Under the pieces are notes generated by a model, which did no database searches, was not told the origin of the DNA, and saw nothing but the letters and a program-made list of their open reading frames with translations. The translations under genes were made by a program, and so were the position numbers. 64,000 bases of DNA, taken from Burkholderia lata. GTDB taxonomy: Bacteria > Pseudomonadota > Gammaproteobacteria > Burkholderiales > Burkholderiaceae. Location of the stretch: the NCBI RefSeq assembly GCF_000012945.1, contig NC_007510.1:3410001-3474000 (forward strand), in the 5' to 3' direction. Positions 41,250 to 50,344 of this stretch are shown here, piece by piece (position 1 is the first letter of the stretch; the number at the start of each line of letters is the position of its first letter).

Positions 41250-42536
41250 CTAGCCGGCGTCCGCTTCGTCGTCGCGCCAGTCGATATCGCCGCACAGCAC
41301 GCGCTGCGCATCGCCGACCCGCACGGCCACCGACAGCGTCACGCACGGCTGCGCCTCGTTGATCGACAGGTACGGCCGCGTGACCTGCACGCGCCCCGGC
41401 TCGGCGATCGCCGAGCGGAAATACGGCCGGCGCAGCCAGTTCGCGCCCTGCGCGTCCGCCAGCGGCGAGAAGCGCGCCTCGGCGAGCGCGCGGTCGGCGC
41501 GCAGCACGACGTTGCGGCCCGACTGGCGGCCGTGCGCGTCGAGCAGGAAGCAGCGCGCGGCCGCGTCGAGCGCGAGGAAGTTCCAGCACACCTCGTCGAG
41601 CGGCTCGCCGGCCGCGAGACGCTCGGCCGCGCGTTCGAACGCGCGCAGGTACGGCGCGATCCGCTGCGCATCGCGCCGCTCGCGCGCGTCGGTCTGCTGC
41701 CGAAAACGCTCGGTCAGCTCGCCGATGCAGCCCGTCGCGGCCGCGCTGTCGGGCAGCCCCGGCGCCGGCCGGCCGAAGTAGTAGCCCTGTACGAAATCGG
41801 CCTCGCACGACAGCGCGATCTGCGCCTCGTGCTCGGTCTCGATGCCCTCGACGAGCACCAGCTTGCCGGCCTCGTGCAGCAGCGTCACGAGCCCGTGCAG
41901 GATCGCGGTGAGCCCGGTGCGGTGCGCTGCGTGCGACAGCATGATCCGGTCGAGCTTCACGATGTCCGGGTTCAGCTGCCAGATCCGCTCGAGGTTCGAG
42001 TGACCCGCGCCGAAATCGTCGAGCGCGATCAGGAAACCGTGCGTGCGGAATTCGCGCACGGCCTCGGCAAGCCGCTCGACGTCTTCCGCGCGCTGTTCGA
42101 GCACTTCGAGCACGATGCGGCGCGGCGGCATGCCGAGCCGCTTCAGGTTCGCGAGCAGCGCGGCCGCCTGGAACGGGTCGGTGAGCACGCCCGGATGGAC
42201 GTTGAGGAACAGCCATTCGCGCTCCGCGCCGAGCAGCGCGAAGTTCTCGAGATGCAGCGCCTGCGCGAGCCGGTCGAGCTGCAGCAGCTCGCCCTGGCGC
42301 GCGGCTTCGCCGAACACGTCGAGCGGCGACACGGCGCGGTCGAGCGCATCGTGCGCGCGCAGCAGCGCCTCGTAGCCCACCGCACGCTGGTGCGACAGGC
42401 TGAATATCGGCTGGAACACGGTCGTGAGCGTCAGGTCGCGGTGCTGCGTCGCCAGACGTTCGAAGCCGGAACTCACCTCCCGCTCGAACCGGTACGGCGA
42501 CGCGGCGGCCGGACGCTCCTGTTGCACGATCGTCAT
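41250..42536 (-). CDS. EAL domain c-di-GMP phosphodiesterase with C-terminal sensor-like domain
   Basis: A 428-residue protein. The EAL domain covers about residues 35-275, with YEALLR (Glu56), Asn111, Glu143, the DDFG pair (Asp172/Asp173), Lys193, Glu229, Glu232 and Gln249 all present. This is the full set for Mg-dependent hydrolysis of cyclic di-GMP to pGpG. The C-terminal about 130 residues resemble a PDC/Cache-type sensor (WLRRPYFRSAIAEPGRVQ, SRPYLSINEA-like). No GGDEF domain and no membrane segment are seen. It probably lowers c-di-GMP in response to a cytoplasmic ligand. Active by motif, not tested. Confidence 0.9.
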   Translation of the reverse strand: MTIVQQERPAAASPYRFEREVSSGFERLATQHRDLTLTTVFQPIFSLSHQRAVGYEALLRAHDALDRAVSPLDVFGEAARQGELLQLDRLAQALHLENFALLGAEREWLFLNVHPGVLTDPFQAAALLANLKRLGMPPRRIVLEVLEQRAEDVERLAEAVREFRTHGFLIALDDFGAGHSNLERIWQLNPDIVKLDRIMLSHAAHRTGLTAILHGLVTLLHEAGKLVLVEGIETEHEAQIALSCEADFVQGYYFGRPAPGLPDSAAATGCIGELTERFRQQTDARERRDAQRIAPYLRAFERAAERLAAGEPLDEVCWNFLALDAAARCFLLDAHGRQSGRNVVLRADRALAEARFSPLADAQGANWLRRPYFRSAIAEPGRVQVTRPYLSINEAQPCVTLSVAVRVGDAQRVLCGDIDWRDDEADAG

Positions 42537-42832
42537 GCCTTCCTCCTGGTATTGCCTTCGAACGCGGCGCCCGACGAAGCGAGCGGCGCGTGCAATGTCA
42601 TGGTTGGACCCTCGGTTGCCCGGTCGGCGCCGGACGGCTGACCAACATCAAGCAAGCTCCGTGCAAGGCTCGGACAATCCGTGCGCGGCGCAGGCCCACC
42701 GGGCTGCCGCACCATCTCGGCGCATCTCCGACGCACCATTTTCGTGCACACGCACCGGCCTCTCGAACGCACCCGTCACGCTGTCACGCTACACTCCGTA
42801 CGATCGTTTCATTCCCCGTATTCGCCGTATCG

Positions 42833-44500
42833 ATGGAAATCGTCTTCACCGTCCTGATCCTGCTGCTGACCGTCGCGCTGTCCGGCGCCGTCACGCGCAT
42901 CCTGCCGTTCCAACTGCCGTTGCCGCTGATGCAGATCGCGTTCGGCGCGATGCTCGCGTGGCCGAAGCTGAACCTGCACGTCGCGTTCGATCCCGAAATC
43001 TTCATGCTGCTGTTCATTCCGCCGCTGCTGTTCGCGGACGGCTGGCGGATTCCGAAGCGCGAGCTGTACCTGCAGCGCCGCGCGATCCTGATGCTCGCAT
43101 TCGGGCTCGTGTTCATGACGGTACTCGCAGTGGGCTACTTCGCGCACTGGCTGATACCCGAGTTGCCGCTGCCGATCGCGTTCGCGCTCGCGGCCGTGCT
43201 GTCACCGACCGACGCGGTCGCGCTGTCCGGCATCGCCGGCAAGGGCCGGATCCCGCCGCAACTGATGCACATCCTCGAAGGCGAGGCGCTGATGAACGAC
43301 GCGTCGGGCCTCGTCGCACTGAAATTCGCGATCGCGGCCGCGCTGACGGGCATGTTCTCGCTGCGCGACGCGTCGGTCACGTTCGTGATCGTCGCCGCCG
43401 GCGGGCTCGCGACGGGCGCGATCGTGTCGTGGGCATTCAGCGCGCTGTCGACGCGCTTCCTGAACGCCGAGCAGGAAGGCGATCCGGCCCCCGGCATCGT
43501 GATGACGCTGCTCGTGCCGTTCGCGGCCTACCTGTTCGCCGAGCACCTCGACCTGTCGGGCGTGCTGGCGGCCGTGTCGGCCGGGATGATGATGAACTAC
43601 ACGAGCTTCTCGCGTAAAAGCACCGTCGCGTCGCGCGTACGCGCCGAAAGCACGTGGGCGATGATCGAGTTCGTGTTCAACGGCATGGTGTTCATCATGC
43701 TCGGGCTGCAGCTGCCGCACATCATCGGCCGCACGCTCGTCGACGCGCACCACACGAGCGACGCGCTCGTCGGCCGGATGGTCTTCAACGTCTGCGCGAT
43801 GATGCTCGCGCTGTATGCGATCCGCTTCCTGTGGGTCTGGCTGCTGCGCTGGTTCGCGAGCCGTCGCGCCGCACGCCAGGGCCTCACGGGCACGATGGCC
43901 GGCGTGCGCACGATCGCGGTGATGACGGTCGGCGGCGTGCGCGGCGCGGTCACGCTCGCCGGCGTGCTGTCGATTCCGGTCGCGCTGTCCGACGGCGTGC
44001 CGCTGCCGGGCCGCGACACGGCGATCTTCGTTGCATCGGCCGTGATCCTCGGCTCGCTCATCGTCGCGGTGATCGGCCTGCCGCTGCTGCTGCGCGGCGT
44101 GCGTTCGTCGCGCAGCCCGCTCGGCGACGAGGAACGCGCCGCGCGCGCCGCCGCCGCTCAGGCCGCGATCCGCGCGATCGACTCGTCGCACGACGCGATC
44201 TCGGTCGATCTCGACGAATCGGGCGCCGCACGCTGCGCGGATATCTCCGCACGCGTGATGGACCAGTACCGCCGCCGCCTCGCGACGCTCGCCGAGGACG
44301 GCCCCACGCCGCGCGCGGAAGCGAAGCAGGCCGAAACGATGGAACTGCAGATGCGGATCGCGGCCGTGCGCGCGGAACGTTCCGCGCTTTATCGGCTGCG
44401 CAGCGAGAGCAAGATTTCCGACGAGACGCTGACGAAGCTGCTCCGCGAGATCGACCTGTCCGAGACCGCGCTGTCGACGCGCAAGAAAGGCATTCTCTGA
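42833..44500 (+). CDS. Na+/H+ antiporter, CPA1 family
   Basis: A 555-residue membrane protein with about 12 hydrophobic segments in the first 410 residues and a soluble, charged C-terminal tail. SPTDAVALSG (with the Asp) and GEALMNDASGLV (Glu and Asn-Asp) are the CPA1 ion-binding motifs. It exchanges sodium (or potassium) for protons across the inner membrane. The C-terminal region (about 430-555) is helical and charged. The gene stands alone, divergent from the EAL gene, and is followed by an intrinsic terminator. Confidence 0.92.
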   Translation: MEIVFTVLILLLTVALSGAVTRILPFQLPLPLMQIAFGAMLAWPKLNLHVAFDPEIFMLLFIPPLLFADGWRIPKRELYLQRRAILMLAFGLVFMTVLAVGYFAHWLIPELPLPIAFALAAVLSPTDAVALSGIAGKGRIPPQLMHILEGEALMNDASGLVALKFAIAAALTGMFSLRDASVTFVIVAAGGLATGAIVSWAFSALSTRFLNAEQEGDPAPGIVMTLLVPFAAYLFAEHLDLSGVLAAVSAGMMMNYTSFSRKSTVASRVRAESTWAMIEFVFNGMVFIMLGLQLPHIIGRTLVDAHHTSDALVGRMVFNVCAMMLALYAIRFLWVWLLRWFASRRAARQGLTGTMAGVRTIAVMTVGGVRGAVTLAGVLSIPVALSDGVPLPGRDTAIFVASAVILGSLIVAVIGLPLLLRGVRSSRSPLGDEERAARAAAAQAAIRAIDSSHDAISVDLDESGAARCADISARVMDQYRRRLATLAEDGPTPRAEAKQAETMELQMRIAAVRAERSALYRLRSESKISDETLTKLLREIDLSETALSTRKKGIL

Positions 44501-44540
44501 AGGTCCGGCCGCTGCCTGTACGCAGCAGCTTGGACCCAAC

Positions 44541-44572
44541 AAAAAACGGCGACGCTCAAGCGTCGCCGTTTT
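44541..44572. terminator. Intrinsic terminator between antiporter and indolepyruvate oxidoreductase genes
   Basis: ACGGCGACG and CGTCGCCGT form a stem with a CTCAAG loop, preceded by an A run and followed by TTT, so it can serve both convergent genes. Confidence 0.88.
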
Positions 44573-44592
44573 CACATCCGACCGCGTTCGCG

Positions 44593-47500
44593 TTACTTCG
44601 CGACGACGACCGGAATCCCCTTCAGCATTCCCGCGCCCTTCATCTCGTCGAGCGCGTGCTGCACGGCCGCGCTCGTCGCCGCTTCGATGCCGAGCTGCAG
44701 TGCCAGCTCGCGCTCCGCGCGCTTCACGCCGGCAAGATTGCGCACCTTCACGTGCCCGAAGCCGCGCACGCGGGCATGCAGGTCGGCCAGTTGCACGACC
44801 TGCGCCGCATTGCCGGCGGTCGTCGCGGCGAGCGCACGCGCGAGCGTCGTCTCGTAGTCGTCGGCGAGCGCACGCTCCATCCTGCGCTCGACGGTGCGGC
44901 CGAACGGATCGAGCCACGTGCCGCGCAGGCTGCGCACGCGCGCCAGCATGCCGAACACCGGCCACATCCACTGGCCGAACACGCGCTTCTTCGGCGCGCT
45001 GCCGTCGCTGCCGGCCTTCGCGACCGTCGGCGGCGCCAGGTTGAACTTCACGCGATAGGCCTGCCCCGGCACGCCTTCGAACTGCGCTTCAAGCGCCGTG
45101 CGGAACGCGTCGTCCGTGTACAGCCGCGCGACCTCGTATTCGTCCTTCACCGCGAGCAGCCGGTAGAACGTCGTCGCGACCGCGCGCGTCAGCGCTTCGT
45201 CGCCCTTCGCGCGCGCCGCGCTCACGAGCGCACGGTAGCGCTCGACGTAGCGTGCGCCGCCGTACGCGTCGAGACGCGCTTCGCGATCGGCGATCAGTTC
45301 GGCGAGCGTCTCCGGCGCGGCATGCGCGGCCACCGTGTGGCGCGCGTTCCACAACGCATCGAGGCCTGCCGCGTCGCCGGCCGCCATCCGGCCGATCGAG
45401 AACGCGAGCTTGTTCATCGGCACCGCGACGTTGTTCAGCTCGATCGCGCGCATCATCGCCGCGTGCGACACCGGCACGAGGCCGAGCTGCCACGCGTAGC
45501 CGAGCATGAGGATGTTCGCGCCGATCGAATCGCCGAGGAACTTCGCGGCGAGCGCCTGCGCGTCGCAGCTCGACAGGTAGCCGTCACCGGCCGCGTGGTG
45601 CATCTTCTCGAGCAGCGCATCCGCATGCAGGTTCGCGTCGGGGTTCTGCACGAACGACGCGTTCGGGATCCGGTGCGTGTTGACGACGATCCGCGAACGC
45701 TCGTGACGCACCGTCTGCAGCGCCTCGGCGCTCGCACCCACGACCATGTCGCACGCGAGCAGCACGTCGGCCTGCTGCGTGTCGATACGCACCTGGTTCA
45801 GCCAGCGGTCGCTCGACGCGATCCGCACGAACGACAGCACCGAGCCGCCCTTCTGCGCGAAGCCCATGAAGTCGAGCACCGACGCGCTCTTGCCTTCGAG
45901 GTGTGCAGCCATGCTGATCAGCGCGCCGACCGTCACGACGCCTGTGCCGCCGACGCCCGTCACGAGCATGTCGAACGGCGCCGCGTCGAGATGCGTGGCC
46001 GGCACCGGCAACGCGTCGACGCGCGCAGCGAGCGCGGCTTCGTCGAATGCGGCACCGGCGGCCTTCTTCAGCGCCGCGCCTTCGACCGTCACGAAGCTCG
46101 GGCAGAAGCCGTTCACGCACGAATAGTCCTTGTTGCACGACGACTGGTCGATGCGGCGCTTGCGGCCGAGCGGTGTTTCGAGCGGCTCGACCGACAGGCA
46201 GTTCGACTGCACGCCGCAATCGCCGCAGCCTTCGCACACCGCGTCGTTGATGAACAGGCGCTTGTCCGGGTCGGGGAATTCGCCTTTCTTGCGACGGCGG
46301 CGCTTCTCGGCCGCGCAGGTCTGGTCGTAGATCAGCACGGTGACGCCCGGCGTTTCGCGCAGCTCGCGCTGCACGGTGTCGAGTTCGCTGCGGTGATGGA
46401 ACGTCGTGCCCGTCGGGAACTGGCCATGATGGCCGTCGTACTTCTCCGGTTCGTCGGACACAACGACGAAGCGCGACACGCCTTCCGCCTCGACCTGCCG
46501 CGCGATCTGCGGCACCGAGATGCTGCCGTCGACCGGCTGGCCGCCCGTCATCGCGACCGCGTCGTTGTAGAGGATCTTGTACGTGATGTTCGCTTTCGCG
46601 GCCACGGCCTGGCGGATCGCCAGGATGCCCGAGTGGAAGTAAGTGCCGTCGCCGAGGTTCTGGAACACGTGCTTCGTGTTGGTGAACATCGCGTGCGCGG
46701 CCCAGTCGACGCCCTCGCCGCCCATCTGGATCAGCCCCGTCGTGTCGCGCTCCATCCACGACGCCATGAAGTGGCAGCCGATGCCGGCCTGCGCGATCGA
46801 GCCTTCCGGCACCTTCGTCGACGTGTTGTGCGGGCAGCCCGAACAGAAATACGGCGTGCGCTTCACCGCATCGGCCTCGTTCGACAGGATCTGCGGCGCG
46901 ACGAGATCGACCACGCGCTCGCGGCGGTCGAGCGCCGGCTTGTGGCGCGCGAGCCAGTCGGCGAACACCGGCAGGATGCGCGACGGGCGCAGCTCGCCGA
47001 GCTCGGACAGCAGGCAGGCGCCGGCGGCGTCATGCTTGCCGAGCACGCGCGGGCGCGCGCCTTCCGTGCGGTTGTACAGGTAGTCCTTGATCTGCTGCTC
47101 GATGACGGGGCCCTTCTCCTCGATCACGAGCACTTCGGCCAGCCCGTCGACGAAGGTTTCGACGCGGGTCATTTCGAGCGGATACGACAGGCCGACCTTG
47201 TAGATCCGTACGCCGGCCGCGTCGAGGTCGGCCACCGTCAGGTCGAGGCGGCGCAGCGCTTCCATCAGGTCGAGGTGCGCCTTGCCGCAGGTCACGATGC
47301 CGACGTTCGCCTGCGCGCTCGGCGCGATCCACTTGTCGATGCTGTTGGTGCGCGCGAAATGGCGCACCGCGTCGAGCTTCGCGGCGAGCCGTGCCTCGAT
47401 CGTGAGGCTCGGCAGGTCGGGCCAGCGGTTGTGCAGGCCGCCCGCCGGCGGCGTGAAGCCTTCCGGCGCCGGCCACTGCGTCTGCAGCGCGTCGAGATCG

Positions 47501-48165
47501 ACGGTCGAACCCGATTCGACCGTTTCCGAGATCGCCTTGAAACCGACCCATGCGCCCGAGTAGCGCGACAGCGCCCAGCCGTACAGGCCGAATTCGAGCA
47601 TGTCGGCGATGTTCGCCGGGTTCACGACCGGCATGTGCCACGCGATCATCGCGAAGTCGCTCTGGTGCGGCATCGACGACGACACGCAGCCGTGGTCGTC
47701 GCCCGCGACGACGAGCACGCCGCCATGCGGCGACGAACCGTACGCGTTGCCATGCTTCAGCGCGTCGCCCGCGCGATCGACGCCCGGGCCCTTGCCGTAC
47801 CACATCGCGTACACGCCCTCGACCGTGCGCTCGGGGTCGGCCTCGACGCGCTGCGTGCCGAGCACGGCCGTGCCGCCGAGTTCCTCGTTGATCGCGGGCA
47901 GGAAGCGCACGCCGCCGGCGTCGAGCAGTTTCTTCGCCTTCCACAGCTGCTGGTCGACCATGCCGAGCGGCGAACCGCGATAGCCGCTGACGAAGCCGGC
48001 CGTGTTCAGCCCCTGTTCGGTATCGACCGTGCGCTGCATCAGCAGCAGACGGACCAGCGCCTGCGTGCCGGTCAGGAAGATCCGGCCGCGCGTCGCGGTC
48101 AGGTTGTCGGTCAGGCGGTAGTCGGACAGGGCAGGCGTGCCGTCGACGGGCAGGCGGGCAGTCAT
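44593..48165 (-). CDS. Indolepyruvate ferredoxin oxidoreductase, fused long form
   Basis: A 1190-residue thiamine diphosphate/iron-sulfur enzyme. The N-terminal third is the 2-oxoacid ferredoxin oxidoreductase alpha-type pyrimidine-binding region (GTQALVRLLLMQRTVD, GYRGSPLGMVD). The middle holds the TPP-binding beta part (CSGCPHNTSTK, then GGEGVDWAAHAMF), and cysteines in CEGCGDCGVQSNC plus NKDYSCVNGFCPS bind Fe-S clusters. The C-terminal part is the gamma domain (TGVGGTGVVTVGALI). It oxidatively decarboxylates indolepyruvate and related aryl 2-oxoacids, reducing ferredoxin. It stands alone, and the 48.5-50.3 kb repeat array lies upstream. Confidence 0.93.
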   Translation of the reverse strand: MTARLPVDGTPALSDYRLTDNLTATRGRIFLTGTQALVRLLLMQRTVDTEQGLNTAGFVSGYRGSPLGMVDQQLWKAKKLLDAGGVRFLPAINEELGGTAVLGTQRVEADPERTVEGVYAMWYGKGPGVDRAGDALKHGNAYGSSPHGGVLVVAGDDHGCVSSSMPHQSDFAMIAWHMPVVNPANIADMLEFGLYGWALSRYSGAWVGFKAISETVESGSTVDLDALQTQWPAPEGFTPPAGGLHNRWPDLPSLTIEARLAAKLDAVRHFARTNSIDKWIAPSAQANVGIVTCGKAHLDLMEALRRLDLTVADLDAAGVRIYKVGLSYPLEMTRVETFVDGLAEVLVIEEKGPVIEQQIKDYLYNRTEGARPRVLGKHDAAGACLLSELGELRPSRILPVFADWLARHKPALDRRERVVDLVAPQILSNEADAVKRTPYFCSGCPHNTSTKVPEGSIAQAGIGCHFMASWMERDTTGLIQMGGEGVDWAAHAMFTNTKHVFQNLGDGTYFHSGILAIRQAVAAKANITYKILYNDAVAMTGGQPVDGSISVPQIARQVEAEGVSRFVVVSDEPEKYDGHHGQFPTGTTFHHRSELDTVQRELRETPGVTVLIYDQTCAAEKRRRRKKGEFPDPDKRLFINDAVCEGCGDCGVQSNCLSVEPLETPLGRKRRIDQSSCNKDYSCVNGFCPSFVTVEGAALKKAAGAAFDEAALAARVDALPVPATHLDAAPFDMLVTGVGGTGVVTVGALISMAAHLEGKSASVLDFMGFAQKGGSVLSFVRIASSDRWLNQVRIDTQQADVLLACDMVVGASAEALQTVRHERSRIVVNTHRIPNASFVQNPDANLHADALLEKMHHAAGDGYLSSCDAQALAAKFLGDSIGANILMLGYAWQLGLVPVSHAAMMRAIELNNVAVPMNKLAFSIGRMAAGDAAGLDALWNARHTVAAHAAPETLAELIADREARLDAYGGARYVERYRALVSAARAKGDEALTRAVATTFYRLLAVKDEYEVARLYTDDAFRTALEAQFEGVPGQAYRVKFNLAPPTVAKAGSDGSAPKKRVFGQWMWPVFGMLARVRSLRGTWLDPFGRTVERRMERALADDYETTLARALAATTAGNAAQVVQLADLHARVRGFGHVKVRNLAGVKRAERELALQLGIEAATSAAVQHALDEMKGAGMLKGIPVVVAK

Positions 48166-48499
48166 GGGGGGATGTCTCCGGATTGTGCTGTTCTGGGCTG
48201 CTCGGCAGGGCGTCGGGTGACGCGTGACTGGCGGCAGCGAATGGCTCTATTTTTTCGTGCGCGGCCGAGAATGTTTTTTCTCATCTTGCTCGGATGGGTC
48301 CTGAGTGAGAAAAACTGCGCAGCTTTTTGCCGGGATTTGAGAGAGTTTTCGCGCATGGTGGCCGGACGGGATCGGCGACCTGTCGGGGCGGGCGGGTCGT
48401 TTGCCGGGAAAGCTCGCGGCCGTCCGACGGCGGCCGGGGTAGGCGGCAGCTGACGCTCGCGCCCCGCTGGACAAGGGTTTCAGCGGCTGGAGGCGGTCA
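48166..48499. other. Upstream region of the indolepyruvate oxidoreductase gene
   Basis: 334 bases with no credible gene. A T-rich stretch (near 48249-48297) stands out from the GC-rich background and probably contains the minus-strand promoter. Confidence 0.4.
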
Positions 48500-50300
48500 T
48501 CCTCACCGTTGAGTTGCACAGCGTTCCGATTGGTCGGTGGCGCGGGATGTCCACAATGCCGCGCCCTTCCCGCAGACCTGGCTCGCGCGCTCACCGTTCG
48601 ATTGCACAGCGTTTCGAGTGGCCTGGGAGACAGGGTTTCCACATCGTTGTCGACATGCGTTTGGCGCTTGCCGCGACGCTCACCGTTCGAAATCACAGCG
48701 TGGCGAGTGGGTTTCAAGCGTGGATATCCACATTGACGGGGACGTATTGCGTCGATGGGAGGCTCGTCTTCAGCGCTCGAATGCTCGGGGGCGCGGGTGG
48801 GTTTGCTGGCTGGAAGGGTGAGCCGGAACGCGCATGCCGGGCAATCGCGGACTCGTACTCATCGTGGAAATACATTGAGTCGCGAGTGGGTTTGTCGGCC
48901 GGACAGGCACGCTGGCACATGCATGCCGGGCAATCGCGGGCTCGTGCTCATCGTGGAAATACATTGGGTCGCGAGTGGGTTTGTCGGCCTGACAGGCACG
49001 CCGGAACCCGCATGCTGAACAACCGCGGACTCACACTCACTGTGGAAATACACCAGGTCGCGAGTGAGTTCGTCGGCCGGACAGGCGCGCTGGTACACGC
49101 ATGCGGCACAATCGCGGGCTCGCGCTTATCGTGGAAATACACTCGGTCGAGAGTGGGCTTATCGGCCGGACACGCACGCCGGAACCCGCATGCTGCGCAA
49201 TCGCGGGCGTGCACCCACCGTTGAAACACACTGGGTCGCGAGCACGTTTATCGGCCGGACACACACGCCAGAACCCGCATGCGGCACAATCGCGGGCGGG
49301 CGCTCACCGTTGAAATACACAGGGCTTCGAGTGTCTGTAAAGGCGGTTATCCACGCCCGATCCGGCATTGCCGACCGGCCACGCGAGCACCCTCACCGTT
49401 GAAAACCACAGCCCTTCGAGTGATTCGGGACGCAGGATATCCACATGGATGAGCATCCGAGGAGCGATCTCTGATCCGCGCCCCGGAACGAGCAACCGGC
49501 CGGCAAGCCATGCTGGAAGCGGCTCACCGGCCGATCGGCACTCACCCTCACCATCGAAATGCACAGTGCGGCGATTCGTTTCGGCGGCCGGATATCCACA
49601 AGGAAGTTCGTGTTGTCCCCGTTCGCATGCTCGCGCGCGAGCCTGAGATACGCGACACGTCGGACGGCACCGGTGGCCGAATGATGGCATCCTGGCGCGC
49701 TGACCGCCGGTCGCGTGTTCACGCTCACCCTTGCGTTGCGCAGCGCTTCGAGCCGCTCGCGAACGCGGCGATGCGCAGCGAAATCTGCGTATTGCGGACC
49801 ACATGCCCGCGCGCACCGTTAAAATGCACGGCCTTCCGGGTAGCTGCCGGAACCGGATCTCCACGTCGCGGCACACGCGCGGTTCGACCACGCTTGCGCG
49901 CGTTCGGCTAGAATGCGCGGCGCTCCGAACCACGGCAACGATCGGAAAACCGCGCCAGGACAGGCGCATCGCCCGATCGGACACCACCCCTCACCGTTGA
50001 ATTCCACAGCATTTCGCCTCGTTCCAGGGCGAGTTGTCCACAACCCGCTTCATGCATTCCGCATCATCCGGTGACCCTCACCTGTGAAATGCACAGGGCG
50101 CCGAGTCGTTTCAGTGTGGGGATATCCACAACCGATCGCGCGGCGCGACCTTCGCCGGACCCTCGGCAGGGGCGGCTCACGCATCCGCCGGCGGCTATCG
50201 GGCAATCACCGGAAAACCCCGTCCAGACGGCCTCGGCGGCACGCTCACCATTCAAATGCACAGCGTTTCGAGTCGCCTCGATGGCGGGTTATCCACATCC
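48500..50300. repeat. Long array of imperfect 89-bp repeats, non-coding
   Basis: Nineteen units can be placed by eye. Starts: 48500, 48588, 48677, 48767, 48856, 48945, 49034, 49123, 49212, 49301, 49390; then 49545, 49634, 49722, 49810, 49899, 49988, 50075; then 50242. Spacing is 87-90 bases within each block; the breaks are 155 and 167 bases. Most units open with a form of TCACCGTTGAAATGCACAG, continue with TTCGAGT, and end about 55 bases in with a form of TATCCACA, followed by about 33 variable bases. The 48767, 49634 and 49899 units are decayed but in phase. 89 is not a multiple of three and stops occur in all frames, so it is not a repeat protein. Confidence 0.9.
48856..49389. repeat. Homogenised part of the array: six exact 89-bp periods
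   Basis: Units starting at 48856, 48945, 49034, 49123, 49212 and 49301 are each exactly 89 bases. The first five share almost the whole length, including the normally variable tail (CGGCCGGACAGGCACG, then CCCGCATGC and CAATCGCGGG). Here the closing TATCCACA-like box has become forms such as GACAGGCAC, while the 49301 unit still has TTATCCACG. CCCGC and GCGGG in the tail form a small stem in the units at 49123 and 49212. Confidence 0.9.
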
Positions 50301-50344
50301 GTCCGGCCTGGCTGCATCGAACGGACATGCGCCCGCGCGTTGCG

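Noticed and set aside
43654..48453. Very long plus-strand open frame opposite the indolepyruvate oxidoreductase gene
   Set aside because: It is a shadow of the high-GC minus-strand gene: no family motifs, Arg/His-rich composition and no ribosome-binding site.
48500..50300. CRISPR array
   Set aside because: The repeats diverge strongly and the conserved core is about 57 bases, the spacers are short and partly shared, and no cas genes are nearby.
48500..50300. Chromosomal origin of replication
   Set aside because: DnaA-box-like sites are present, but dnaA, dnaN, gyrB, rpmH, parA and parB are absent and there is no AT-rich unwinding element beside them.
48500..50300. Repeat protein on the minus strand (frames reading like VDI then LCIS then VRV)
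   Set aside because: The recurrent peptide is explained by the repeated DNA; the 89-base period shifts the frame at each unit, and stops interrupt every frame.
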